Below, piece after piece: positions 19,329 to 28,767 of a stretch of DNA of 64,000 nt (position 1 is the stretch's first letter; each line of letters starts with the position of its first letter). Under the pieces are notes generated by a model. That model saw only the letters and a program-made list of their open reading frames with translations. It had not been told where the DNA came from and did no database searches. A program made the position numbers and the translations under genes. Location: the NCBI RefSeq assembly GCF_026341035.1, contig NZ_JAPEOQ010000001.1, positions 2,852,001 to 2,916,000 on the forward strand, in the 5' to 3' direction. The stretch is from Streptomyces sp. NBC_01016 (GTDB taxonomy: Bacteria; Actinomycetota; Actinomycetes; Streptomycetales; Streptomycetaceae).

Positions 19329-22300
19329 ATGGTGGACCCGCCGCTGGTACGGATCACCGATCTGGCCGGGCGGCCGCGCGGTGCGGGCTTCGCGGCGGAC
19401 GACCGGGGGACGGTCGTCACGGGCCACGAGGTGGTGAGCGGGCTCGGGCGGCTGCTGGTGCACGGGCCGGGCGGTGCGCCCTGTGTGGTGGAGCCCGGGT
19501 CGATCGTCGAACTGCCTGAGGCGAACCTGGCGTTGCTGCGCACGCAGGGGCTCGGCGCGGTGCCGCTGCCGGTCGCGGCCTCCGGAGCGCCGACGGCCGG
19601 GGCGTACGTCCGGATTCCCGCGGGCGGATGGCGCGAGGCGCGTGTACTGGGGCGCTCGCCGGTCGCGTACGTGGCCGGGGGCCGCAGTCACCTGTTGGAC
19701 GGGGTCCTGGAGCTGGCCGTCGGTACGGACGGGGCGGATGCGTTGCGCGTCGGCGGTGGGGCCGCGGGCGGTCCTGTGCTCGACGCGCGTACCGGGGCAG
19801 TGGTCGCCGTGCTCGGTACGGAGCTGCGGGCCGGGCACCGGGCGGCCGGGTTCGCGATGCCGCTGCGGGCGGTGGCCGCGGGCGCGGGCGGGCGGGGTCC
19901 GCTGGCCGAGCTGCTGGCGCGCAATGCCGCGACCGTGCCCGCGTACGGGGACGATCTGAATCTCGGTGGGGTGCTTCAGCTTGCCGGGATCTCGGTGGGC
20001 AGCGACGGGCCGGGGACGGACGGGCCCGAGCCGGTCGAACGGCCTGATGTGACACGGGAGTTGGACGCATTCACGTCGGGTGCGGACGGCGAGGCGCGGG
20101 TGCTGGCCCTGGTCGGGGAGCCGGGGAGCGGGCGGACCACGGAACTCGCCGCGTTCGCCGGGCGCCGGGCCGAGGGGGACGGCGCCGCGCCCACGGTGTG
20201 GCTGCGGGGCGCGGACCTGAGCGAGGACGACGCGTCGGTCGCGCAGGCGGTGGGGCGGACGCTCGCGCGGGCGGGCCGGATCGTGGCGGCGTCGCGGGAG
20301 GAGGCGGTCGCCGGGGACGTGGGGGACGTCTCCGCCGAGCGGATCGCCGAGGTCGCCCGGGAGACCGGACGGCCGCTCGTGCTGTTGCTCGACGGGCCGG
20401 AGGAGATGCCGCCTGTGCTCGCGCACCGCCTGAGCGCCTGGTCGCGGGGGACCGAGCGGTGGCTCGCGGCATGCGGGGTGCGGTTGGTGGTGGCGTGCCG
20501 TGCCGAGTACTGGGAGCAGGCGGGCGCGCTGTTCGGCGGGGACGTGCTGTACGGGCCGGCGGCCGTGGGGCCGTCCGGGCTGCCTCCGTGCGTACGGATC
20601 GGGGACCTTGTGGGGGAGGCGGCGCGGCGGGCGCGGGAGCGGCTCGGTGTGCCGGAGGGGGCGCTCGCGGAGCGGGAGGCCGGGCATCCGCTGTCGTTGC
20701 GGCTGCTGAGCGAGGTGCGGGCGGCGCTGCCCGGGGGTGTGGCCGGTTGCCCCGACCGGGACGAGATCTTCGGGGCGTATCTGGACCTGATGTGCCTCCG
20801 CGTGGCGGTCCGGCTCGCCGCGCCTTCAGGGGTACGGGGGAGTGGGGTGCGCAGGCTGGCGGCGCGGGTGGCCGGGCACGTGCACGAGGCTGCGCGGCGG
20901 AGCCTTGGGCCGGGGCAGGGGGAGTTGGACCGGGAGTCGTTCGAGGAGCTGTTTCCGTGGGGGGCGCGGGACGGGGTGTCCGGGTGGGCGTCGGCGGTGC
21001 TGACGGAGGGGGTGCTGGTGCCGGCGGGGGGTGGGTTCCGGTTCGCGCACGAGGAGGTCGCGGACTGGATCCAGGGGATGCATCTGGATGTGGACGGGGC
21101 GTTGGAGACGCTGGTGTTCCGGCGGCGGGGGGACGGGTTTCCTGTGCCGCGGCATCGGGCGGGGCCGGTGGTGCGGGCGTTGCTCTTGATCGAGCGGCAA
21201 CAGGGGTGCGCGGAACTGGACGTTCGGTTGCGGGAGTTGTTGCCGTGGGTGGGGGCGGCGGGGTCGGCGTCTGATGTGGGTGCGGCCTGCGCCGGGGTGG
21301 GTTTGGCTGCGACGGGGTCGGGCCCTGCGGAGGGTGCGGCCCGCACCGGGGGCCGCCTTGCCCACCCTGCCGCCCCAGGCGGCAGATTGCCCAAGTCGGG
21401 CGGCGTCGACCGTTCCGGGTGGGGAGTTGGGGCAAATCAAGCCCCTGCGGCGATTGAGCAGCGGGGTTCGGGGCGGAGCCCCGAGGCGTGGGAAGCAGGT
21501 GGTCCCGGGGGCCAGGGCTGCGACGGGGTGTCCGCGGAGGCGGAGTGGTGGGGGAGGGAGCTGGTGCGGGAGGTGTTGGTGCGGGTGGCGGATGCGGGGG
21601 TGTATTCGGGGGTGCTGGAAGGGCTCGCGGAGCGGGGGCAGTTCGGCGGGGCGTTCTGGATGCGGGTTGTCGTGGCCGACGACATCCGGTTCGAGCTGCT
21701 GCGGCGGGCCGTCGTGCATGACGGGGGTGAGGTCGGAGGGCGGTGTTTGGACGTCGTCGCCGAGGCGCTCGCCAGCGAGCCGCAGCGCGTGCAGCGGAGG
21801 TTGACGTGGTGGTTCGACGACGAGCGCGCGCTGCCCGCCCTGCCCGACGCCACCGTCGCCGACGCCGCCCAGGCCCTGCTCCACACTCACCGCCACCGCG
21901 ACCCCGACGGCCTGGTCGAGGTCCTCGTCGAGTGCGCTCACCCGCGCGCCGACGAGCTGCTGGCCATCCTGGTCGAGGAGGAGCCGGCCGCCCTGTGCCG
22001 GGCGGTCGAGCGGTGGGCCCACGACGAGCGGTCCGATCGGCGCGTCGCCGCCGCCGCGTACGGAGTGCGGGTCGCGCCGCGGGTGGGCGATGTCGCGGAC
22101 CGGGAGCTGCTGCGCAACGCCGCGCTCGCGCTGCTCGAGGGGCCCGACCGTGCCCTGCACGGTGCTGCGCTCCACCTCCTCGTACGGGACCCGGAATCCC
22201 GGCCGGCGTACCTGGCGCGCGCGCTCGAGCGCTTCGCGGCGGGCGACGCGCAGCCGCCCGCCGACGCGCTCGCCCTGGCCGTGGCGACCCACCCGGAACC

Positions 22301-22949
22301 CGTGTTCGCGGCGTTCCAGGCGCGGCTGCGGGAGCCGGGCCCCGGCCTCGGCGACATCCTGCGGACCCTCGCCGAGCTGACCGAACCCGCGCACGCCCGC
22401 CGCGCCGCCGCGCTCGTGAGGGAGCTCGCCGAGGACTGGCCGGATGCCGCGGCCGGCCACGTGGCGACGTTTGTCGACCGGTGCCTCGAGCACGGGGACG
22501 GTACGCGGGCCGTGATGTACCCGCTGGTCGTGGGTCTTGTGTCGGAGCGGCCCCCGGTCGTGCGCGGCGCCCTGGCGCGGGTGCTCGCCGCGCCCGGCAC
22601 GACCGCGTCGCGCGCACTGCGGGCCGAGCTGCTCGACGTACTGCTGGAAGAGGAGCGGGACCCCGTCGTGCTCGACGCGCTGCTGTGCGCCGCCGCGCGG
22701 GACGCGGCGCGGCGCGGGCCGGCCAGGACGCGGGACCTGGTGCACCGTACGGGCATGCTCCTGGTGCGTACGCCGGAAGGGGCGGCCCGCTTCGACCGGC
22801 TGCTCGTGGAGCTCGCGCGGTCCGTGCCCGGCTTCGCGGGCCTGGTGGCGCGTTGGCTCGCGGAGGCGCCCCGGGAGTGGGCGGCGCTCGTCGGCCCGAG
22901 CTCCCGCCGCATGATCGAGAACCTGGCCGGGGTGCGGGTGCCCGCCTAG
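19329..22949 (+). CDS. Degenerate trypsin-like domain fused to a STAND-like NTPase with helical C-terminus
   Basis: A 1206 aa protein without signal peptide. Residues 1-190 have the layout of a trypsin-like domain, but the active-site positions are changed: VVTGHEVVSG keeps a His-like position, the Asp segment reads EANLALL, and the usual GDSGGPV reads GGAAGGPV, so the nucleophilic Ser is missing. At about residue 264 comes a P-loop GEPGSGRTT with Arg in place of the usual Lys, then LVLLLDGPEEMPP (Walker B-like, about 350) and VRLVVACRAEYW (sensor-like), as in STAND/NACHT NTPases. Residues from about 735 to the end are helical, HEAT-like repeats. Residues about 657-735 are encoded by an inserted repeat (see separate entry). 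It stands alone between truB and ribF. A role as a sensor or in defence is possible but not shown. Confidence 0.7.
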   Translation: MVDPPLVRITDLAGRPRGAGFAADDRGTVVTGHEVVSGLGRLLVHGPGGAPCVVEPGSIVELPEANLALLRTQGLGAVPLPVAASGAPTAGAYVRIPAGGWREARVLGRSPVAYVAGGRSHLLDGVLELAVGTDGADALRVGGGAAGGPVLDARTGAVVAVLGTELRAGHRAAGFAMPLRAVAAGAGGRGPLAELLARNAATVPAYGDDLNLGGVLQLAGISVGSDGPGTDGPEPVERPDVTRELDAFTSGADGEARVLALVGEPGSGRTTELAAFAGRRAEGDGAAPTVWLRGADLSEDDASVAQAVGRTLARAGRIVAASREEAVAGDVGDVSAERIAEVARETGRPLVLLLDGPEEMPPVLAHRLSAWSRGTERWLAACGVRLVVACRAEYWEQAGALFGGDVLYGPAAVGPSGLPPCVRIGDLVGEAARRARERLGVPEGALAEREAGHPLSLRLLSEVRAALPGGVAGCPDRDEIFGAYLDLMCLRVAVRLAAPSGVRGSGVRRLAARVAGHVHEAARRSLGPGQGELDRESFEELFPWGARDGVSGWASAVLTEGVLVPAGGGFRFAHEEVADWIQGMHLDVDGALETLVFRRRGDGFPVPRHRAGPVVRALLLIERQQGCAELDVRLRELLPWVGAAGSASDVGAACAGVGLAATGSGPAEGAARTGGRLAHPAAPGGRLPKSGGVDRSGWGVGANQAPAAIEQRGSGRSPEAWEAGGPGGQGCDGVSAEAEWWGRELVREVLVRVADAGVYSGVLEGLAERGQFGGAFWMRVVVADDIRFELLRRAVVHDGGEVGGRCLDVVAEALASEPQRVQRRLTWWFDDERALPALPDATVADAAQALLHTHRHRDPDGLVEVLVECAHPRADELLAILVEEEPAALCRAVERWAHDERSDRRVAAAAYGVRVAPRVGDVADRELLRNAALALLEGPDRALHGAALHLLVRDPESRPAYLARALERFAAGDAQPPADALALAVATHPEPVFAAFQARLREPGPGLGDILRTLAELTEPAHARRAAALVRELAEDWPDAAAGHVATFVDRCLEHGDGTRAVMYPLVVGLVSERPPVVRGALARVLAAPGTTASRALRAELLDVLLEEERDPVVLDALLCAAARDAARRGPARTRDLVHRTGMLLVRTPEGAARFDRLLVELARSVPGFAGLVARWLAEAPREWAALVGPSSRRMIENLAGVRVPA
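21335..21495 (-). repeat. Intergenic-type GC-rich repeat inside a coding sequence
   Basis: The complement of 21341-21395 matches 7047-7100 with about one mismatch and one indel (shared core GGCGGCAGGGTGGGCAAGG). Bases 21433-21492 (CGATTGAGCAGCGGGG then CGGGGCGGAGCCCCGAGGCG) match the repeats at 6700-6880 and 9770-9812. Both elements are thus present in inverted order relative to 6645-7105, with a shorter spacer. The reading frame of the host gene stays open across the insert and is translated into low-complexity sequence (for example GRLAHPAAPGGRLPKSGG). Confidence 0.75.
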
Positions 22950-22967
22950 GCCCGGGACCTGCCGCGG

Positions 22968-22995
22968 GCCCGCCCGATGCGAAGCGCGGGCGGGC
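22968..22995 (+). terminator. Hairpin between the STAND-like gene and ribF
   Basis: GCCCGCCCG (22968-22976) pairs with CGGGCGGGC (22987-22995), ten-base loop, 18 bases after the stop of the upstream gene. No U-run. It suggests ribF is transcribed separately. Confidence 0.6.
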
Positions 22996-23080
22996 GGCAT
23001 GGCACTCTTAGACCTGCGTATCCGGTAGAGAGACGCAAGGTTCCAAACGGTCGGACACAGGTTTGCGAGGGGCAATCACC

Positions 23081-24031
23081 GTGCAGCGCTGGCGTGGCTT
23101 GGAGGACATCCCCCAGGACTGGGGGCGCAGCGTCGTCACCATCGGCTCCTACGACGGGGTGCATCGCGGGCACCAGTTGATCATCGGGCGGGCCGTGGAG
23201 CGGGCGCGTGAGCTCGGCATCCCGGCCGTCGTGGTCACCTTCGACCCGCACCCCAGCGAGGTCGTGCGCCCGGGCTCGCACCCGCCGCTGCTCGCCCCGC
23301 ACCACCGGCGCGCCGAACTGATGGCCGAGCTCGGCGTGGACGCGGTGCTGATCCTGCCGTTCACCACCGAGTTCTCGAAGCTGTCGCCCGCCGACTTCGT
23401 GGCGAAGGTGCTCGTCGACAAGCTGCACGCGCGCGTGGTCGTCGAGGGCCCCAACTTCCGCTTCGGCCACAAGGCCGCCGGCAATGTCGACTTCCTGGCC
23501 GAACAGGGACAGACGTACGACTTCGAGGTCGAGGTCGTGGATCTGTACGTCAGCGGGTCGGCCGGGGGCGGCCAGCCGTTCTCGTCCACGCTGACCCGGC
23601 GGCTCGTCGCCGAGGGCGATGTGACGGGCGCCGCCGAGATCCTCGGCCGTCCGCACCGCGTCGAGGGCGTCGTCGTGCGCGGCGCGCAGCGCGGGCGTGA
23701 GCTCGGCTTCCCGACCGCCAACGTGGAGACCCTCCCGCACACCGCGATCCCGGCCGACGGGGTCTACGCGGGGTGGCTGTACGTGAACGACGAGGCGATG
23801 CCCGCTGCGATCTCCGTAGGCACGAACCCGCAGTTCGACGGGACGGAGCGGACGGTCGAGGCGTACGCCATCGACCGCGTCGGTCTCGACCTGTACGGGC
23901 TGCACGTGGCCGTGGAGTTCGTGGCGTTCGTGCGCGGCATGGCCAAGTTCGAGTCGCTCGACGAACTCGTCGCCGCGATCGCGGACGACGTGAAGCAGGC
24001 ACGCGAGCTCGTCGAGGCGTCCAGGGCCTGA
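23081..24031 (+). CDS. ribF: Bifunctional riboflavin kinase/FAD synthetase
   Basis: A 316 aa enzyme making FMN from riboflavin and then FAD. The N-terminal FAD synthetase half has VTIGSYDGVHRGHQLIIGRA (the GxFDGVHxGH nucleotidyltransferase motif), VVTFDPHPSEVV and the FRFGHKAAGN loop; the C-terminal riboflavin kinase half has GFPTANVE (the family's G-PTAN motif, about residue 208) and GVYAGWLYV. The GTG at 23081 gives the standard start VQRWRGLEDIP and has GAGGGG eight bases upstream; an in-frame ATG at 23063 is less likely. No FMN riboswitch pattern was recognised upstream. Confidence 0.96.
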   Translation: MQRWRGLEDIPQDWGRSVVTIGSYDGVHRGHQLIIGRAVERARELGIPAVVVTFDPHPSEVVRPGSHPPLLAPHHRRAELMAELGVDAVLILPFTTEFSKLSPADFVAKVLVDKLHARVVVEGPNFRFGHKAAGNVDFLAEQGQTYDFEVEVVDLYVSGSAGGGQPFSSTLTRRLVAEGDVTGAAEILGRPHRVEGVVVRGAQRGRELGFPTANVETLPHTAIPADGVYAGWLYVNDEAMPAAISVGTNPQFDGTERTVEAYAIDRVGLDLYGLHVAVEFVAFVRGMAKFESLDELVAAIADDVKQARELVEASRA

Positions 24032-24041
24032 AGCACTCCGG

Positions 24042-24109
24042 AGTGACGCAGGTCACTTCCGGGTGTGTCACATCGGGGCGGGGCGCTCCGTCGTAGTGGT
24101 GTCACCACT
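24042..24109 (+). promoter_or_regulatory. Two inverted repeats upstream of the AhpD-like gene
   Basis: AGTGAC-GCAG-GTCACT (24042-24057) and AGTGGTG-T-CACCACT (24095-24109) are both perfect inverted repeats in the 104-base gap before the gene at 24136. The second is only 27 bases from the start codon and could be an operator; it is too short of flanking U-run to be a convincing terminator of ribF. The binding protein is unknown. Confidence 0.45.
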
Positions 24110-24135
24110 TATGACGGAGTGCGAAGGAGCCCCTC

Positions 24136-24606
24136 ATGGAACCGCGACTCGACCTCTTCACCAACCCGGTCCTCGGCAAGATGCTCAAGCACGTCATCGC
24201 GGCGGGCAGGTCCGCCGAGGGCTCGGGCATCCCGGCGCCGACACTGAACCTGGTCATGATCAGGGCCAGCCAGATCAACGGCTGTTCGGGCTGTCTGGAC
24301 ATGCACGTCAAGGACGCCGCAGAGGCCGGTGAGACGGCGGTCCGGCTCGCTCTGGTCGCCGCCTGGCGCGAGGCCAAGGTCTTCACCGAGGCCGAGAAGG
24401 CCGCCCTGGAGCTGGCCGAGGCGGGCACCCGCATCGCGGACAGTGCCGGGGTCTCCGACGAGGTGTGGGAGAAGGCCGCCAAGCACTACGACGAGGCGCA
24501 GCTCGGCGCGCTGGTCGGCTGCATCGCCATGATCAATACGTTCAACCGGCTCAACGTGATGACCCAGCAGCCGGCGGGCGACTACGTGCCTGGCATGTAC
24601 GGCTGA
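24136..24606 (+). CDS. Carboxymuconolactone decarboxylase/AhpD-like protein
   Basis: A 156 aa all-helical protein of the AhpD-like family. The peroxidatic motif NGCSGCLDMHVKDA (C-x-x-C with a His four residues on, about residues 52-60) is intact, and the flanking ERLALVAAWREA-type helix is present as VRLALVAAWREAKVF. Such proteins reduce peroxides or act as disulfide reductants, so a role in oxidative stress is likely. It is monocistronic: inverted repeats upstream and a strong hairpin directly downstream. Start ATG follows GAAGGAG. Confidence 0.9.
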   Translation: MEPRLDLFTNPVLGKMLKHVIAAGRSAEGSGIPAPTLNLVMIRASQINGCSGCLDMHVKDAAEAGETAVRLALVAAWREAKVFTEAEKAALELAEAGTRIADSAGVSDEVWEKAAKHYDEAQLGALVGCIAMINTFNRLNVMTQQPAGDYVPGMYG

Positions 24607-24631
24607 GGCTGACTCGTCATGCGACACGCGT

Positions 24632-24665
24632 AAGGCCCGGCTCCATCTCCACGGAGCCGGGCCTT
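24632..24665. terminator. Bidirectional terminator between convergent genes
   Basis: AAGGCCCGGCTCC (24632-24644) pairs perfectly with GGAGCCGGGCCTT (24653-24665) around an eight-base loop. It separates the AhpD-like gene (plus strand) from the end of the second ABC importer operon (minus strand) and ends in U's in both directions. Confidence 0.85.
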
Positions 24666-24682
24666 CACGTTCCCAAGTAGTG

Positions 24683-25701
<1,019 letters not shown>

Positions 25702-25705
<4 letters not shown>

Positions 25706-26709
25706 GCCGTGGTGCTCCTTGCTTCGACTTCCGTCGCGGCGACCTCGTCGGATCCCACGTGGACGCACGCCGCCCGCCGCTCGGGGCCCGCGATCCGCAG
25801 CACCTGGTCCTCGCTCGCACACACGTCGAGCGCCACCGGGCAGCGCGGGTGGAAGGTGCAGCCGGACGGCAGCGCCGACGGGTCCGGCGGGTCGCCGGGC
25901 AGCCCGCGCGGCGCGAACCGGGAGGCCGGGTCGCCGATGGTGGGGAACGCCGCGGACAGCGCCTTCGCGTAGGGGTGCACCGCGTTCTCGTAGACCTGGA
26001 GTGCCGGGCCCTCCTCGACGACGCGGCCCGCGTACATCACGGAGAGCCGGTCGCAGGTGTCGGAGAGGACCGCCAGGTCGTGGCTGATCATGATGAGGCC
26101 GAGGTTCTCCTCGGTCACCAACTGCTCGATCAGGCGCAGGATCTGGGCCTGGATCATCACGTCGAGGGCCGTCGTCGGCTCGTCGGCGATGATCAGCTCG
26201 GGCTCGCAGGCGAGCGCCATCGCGATCATCACGCGCTGGCGCTGGCCGCCGGACAGCTCGTGCGGATAGGCGTTCGCGCGGGCCGCCGGAAGGCCTACGT
26301 GTTCGAGGAGTTCGCCGACCTTCTTCTTCGCGCCCTCCTGCGTCGCCTTCTTGTGCAGGAGGATCGGCTCGGCGATCTGGTCGCCGATGCGGTGCACCGC
26401 GTTGAGCGAGTGCATCGCGCCCTGGAACACGATCGAGGCGCCCGCCCAGCGGACGGCCCTGACCTGGCCCCACTTCATGGTGAGGATGTCCTCGCCGTTC
26501 AGCAGGATCTCGCCGGTGACCTTGGCGTCCTTGGGGAGCAGCCGAAGCAGCGCGAGCGCCAGTGTGGACTTTCCGCAGCCGGACTCGCCCGCGATGCCGA
26601 GCTTCTGGCCCGCCTCCACGGACAGGTTCACGCCGCGGACGGCCTGCGCCCCGCCGGCGTACGTCACTTCGAGGTTCCGTACCTCAAGCAGTGTCCGAGG
26701 CTGTGTCAT
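25702..26709 (-). CDS. Oligopeptide ABC importer ATPase, OppD/DppD type
   Basis: A 335 aa ABC ATPase with Walker A GESGCGKST, Q-loop in VFQGAMHSLNAVHRI, signature LSGGQRQR, Walker B LIIADEP, H-loop MISHDLAVL, and the C-terminal oligopeptide domain (PGDPPDPSALPSGCTFHPRCP, then VCASED and AACVH). The VFQGAM sequence after Walker A, replacing the more usual FQDP, is a variant seen in OppD-like proteins. ATG at 26709 overlaps the stop of the upstream permease gene. Confidence 0.93.
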
Positions 26710-27647
26710 GAGCGCACCCCCAGCTTCGGGTTCAGGACGGATTCGACCGCGCGGCCGCACAGGGTGAAGGAGAGCGCGACGATCGCGATGGCGACGCCGG
26801 GCGGCGCCAGGTACCACCAGTCGCCGGCGCTGACCGCGCCCGCCTCGCGCGCGTCCTGGAGCATGCCGCCCCAGGAGGTGACCGTCGGGTCGGACAGGCC
26901 GAGGAAGGCGAGGGTCGCCTCGGTCAGGATCGCGGACGAGATGATCATCGTGGTCTGGGCGAGGACCAGCGGCATCACGTTCGGCAGCACGTGCCGCGTC
27001 ATGACGTGGCTGTGGCTGCCGCCGAGCGCCCGGGCCCGCTCGATGTACGGGCGCGCCTCGACCGAGAGGGTCTGGGCGCGCACCAGGCGTGCGGTCGTCG
27101 GCCAGGTCGTCACGCCGATCGCGATGATCACGGTCCACATCGAGCGGTCCATGACGGTCGCCAGCGCGATGGCCAGGACCAGCGTCGGCATCACCAGGAA
27201 CCAGTCCGTGATCCGCATCAGAACGGTCGAGAACCAGCCGCGGAAGTGGCCCGCGACGATGCCGATGACGGTGCCGATCGCCACGCACAGGAACGCCGCG
27301 AGCAGGCCCACGGTGAGCGAGACCCGCGCCCCGTACACAAGGAGGGCGAGCACGCTGCGGCCGAACTGGTCGGTGCCGAGCGGGAATTTGCCGCTCGGTC
27401 CCTCCATCGGGCCGCCGGGTGCGTCGGTCACGCTCTGAGAGTCCGCGCCGACCAGGGCCGGCGCGAAGATCGCGATGAGCGCGATCAGGATGAGCAGGCC
27501 GAGGCCCCACATGCCGCTGCGGTGCGCCCGGTAGGACCGCCAGAAGCGGGCCAGGGACTGGCGCTTGCGGGCGCGCGCGAGGGAGCGTGCGCTGGGCGCC
27601 TTCGGTGTCTTCGGTTCTTTCGAAGGCGCGGTTTCGGTCGTCGTCAT
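26706..27647 (-). CDS. Oligopeptide ABC importer permease, OppC/DppC type
   Basis: A 313 aa membrane protein with a long charged cytoplasmic N-terminus (about 45 residues), then HRSGMWGLGLLILIALIAIFAP as first helix. PLGTDQFGRSVLALLVYGAR and the EAA loop PYIERARALGGSHSHVMTRHVLPN identify the DppC-type subunit; EATLAFLGLSDPTVTSWG follows. The ATG at 27647 overlaps the stop of the OppB-type gene upstream by four bases. Confidence 0.92.
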   Translation of the reverse strand: MTTTETAPSKEPKTPKAPSARSLARARKRQSLARFWRSYRAHRSGMWGLGLLILIALIAIFAPALVGADSQSVTDAPGGPMEGPSGKFPLGTDQFGRSVLALLVYGARVSLTVGLLAAFLCVAIGTVIGIVAGHFRGWFSTVLMRITDWFLVMPTLVLAIALATVMDRSMWTVIIAIGVTTWPTTARLVRAQTLSVEARPYIERARALGGSHSHVMTRHVLPNVMPLVLAQTTMIISSAILTEATLAFLGLSDPTVTSWGGMLQDAREAGAVSAGDWWYLAPPGVAIAIVALSFTLCGRAVESVLNPKLGVRS

Positions 27648-28729
27648 CGGCCCACCCTCGGGTCGAGCAGCGGATAGAGGATGTCGGCGAGGGTGTTCGC
27701 GAGGATCACCGCGGTGGCGAAGACGAAGAACAGGCCCTGGACGAGCGGGAGATCGGGCACGGAGAGCGCCTGGTAGAACAGGCCGCCGAGGCCCGGCCAG
27801 GAGAAGACCGTCTCGACGAGGATCTGCCCGGCGACCACGTGCCCGAGGTTCACGAACATCAGGGTGAACGTCGGCAGCATCGCGTTCGGCACCGCGTGCT
27901 TGCGGCGCACGCGGTCGTCCCGAAGTCCCTTGGCGCGCGCGGTCGTCAGATAGTCGCTGCCCATCTCGTCGAGCAGCGAGGAGCGCATGACGAGGAGCGT
28001 CTGCGCATAGCCGACCGCGACCAGGGTGATCACCGGGAGGACCAGATGGTGCGCGACATCGAGGATGTACGCGAACCCGGTCTCGCCGCCCGATTCGAGG
28101 CCGCCCGTCGGGAACATGCCGGGAATCGGCCCGATGCCGACGGCGAACACGATGATGAGGAGCAGCCCCAGCCAGAACGACGGGACCGAGTAGAGGGTCA
28201 GCGCGAAGGCCGTGTTGAAGCGGTCGCTCCGCGACCCGTTGCGCCACGCCGTGCGCGTGCCGAGCCAGATGCCGAGCGCCGAGTACAGGACGTACGCCGT
28301 GCCCGTGAGCAGCAGCGTCGCCGGGAGCGCGTCGACGATCTTGTCCATCACCGGGGTGTGGAACTGGAACGAGATCCCGAAGTCACCGGAGAGCGCGTCC
28401 CCGATGTACGACGTGAACTGCTTCCACATCGGCTGGTCGAGGCCGTACTGGTGGCGCAGGTTCTCGAGCTGCTCCGTGGAGACCTTCCGGCCGCCGGTCA
28501 TCTGCTTGACCGGGTCGGACGGGATCAGCCGGAACAGGAAGAAGCTCGTGACGAGGACGGCGAAGAGCGAGACGATCGCGCCGCCGATCTTCGCGAGCGC
28601 GTACTGGACGTACGCCTTGGTGTTGCGGGCCCGGGGGCCGCGGGCGGCCAACGGCGGCCCGGCCGAAGCCGGGTCGCCGTCCGTACCGTCCGCGGGCTGC
28701 ACGAGCGCCGGAGTGCTGTCAGCTGTCAT
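27644..28729 (-). CDS. Oligopeptide ABC importer permease, OppB/DppB type
   Basis: A 361 aa membrane protein with an extra 45-residue cytoplasmic N-terminus before YVQYALAKIGGAIVSLFAVL. RLIPSDPVKQ and the EAA loop YLTTARAKGLRDDRVRRKHAVPNA place it in the DppB/OppB family; FSWPGLGGLFYQAL is the usual downstream helix. It lies 38 bases after the binding-protein gene. Confidence 0.92.
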   Translation of the reverse strand: MTADSTPALVQPADGTDGDPASAGPPLAARGPRARNTKAYVQYALAKIGGAIVSLFAVLVTSFFLFRLIPSDPVKQMTGGRKVSTEQLENLRHQYGLDQPMWKQFTSYIGDALSGDFGISFQFHTPVMDKIVDALPATLLLTGTAYVLYSALGIWLGTRTAWRNGSRSDRFNTAFALTLYSVPSFWLGLLLIIVFAVGIGPIPGMFPTGGLESGGETGFAYILDVAHHLVLPVITLVAVGYAQTLLVMRSSLLDEMGSDYLTTARAKGLRDDRVRRKHAVPNAMLPTFTLMFVNLGHVVAGQILVETVFSWPGLGGLFYQALSVPDLPLVQGLFFVFATAVILANTLADILYPLLDPRVGR

Positions 28730-28767
28730 GGTTCACATGTCTTCTTACTCGCGTAGCTGTGCGTCGC

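Noticed and set aside
22996..23080. Possible FMN riboswitch before ribF
   Set aside because: The leader lacks the conserved RFN segments and is too short; ribF in actinomycetes is usually not riboswitch controlled.
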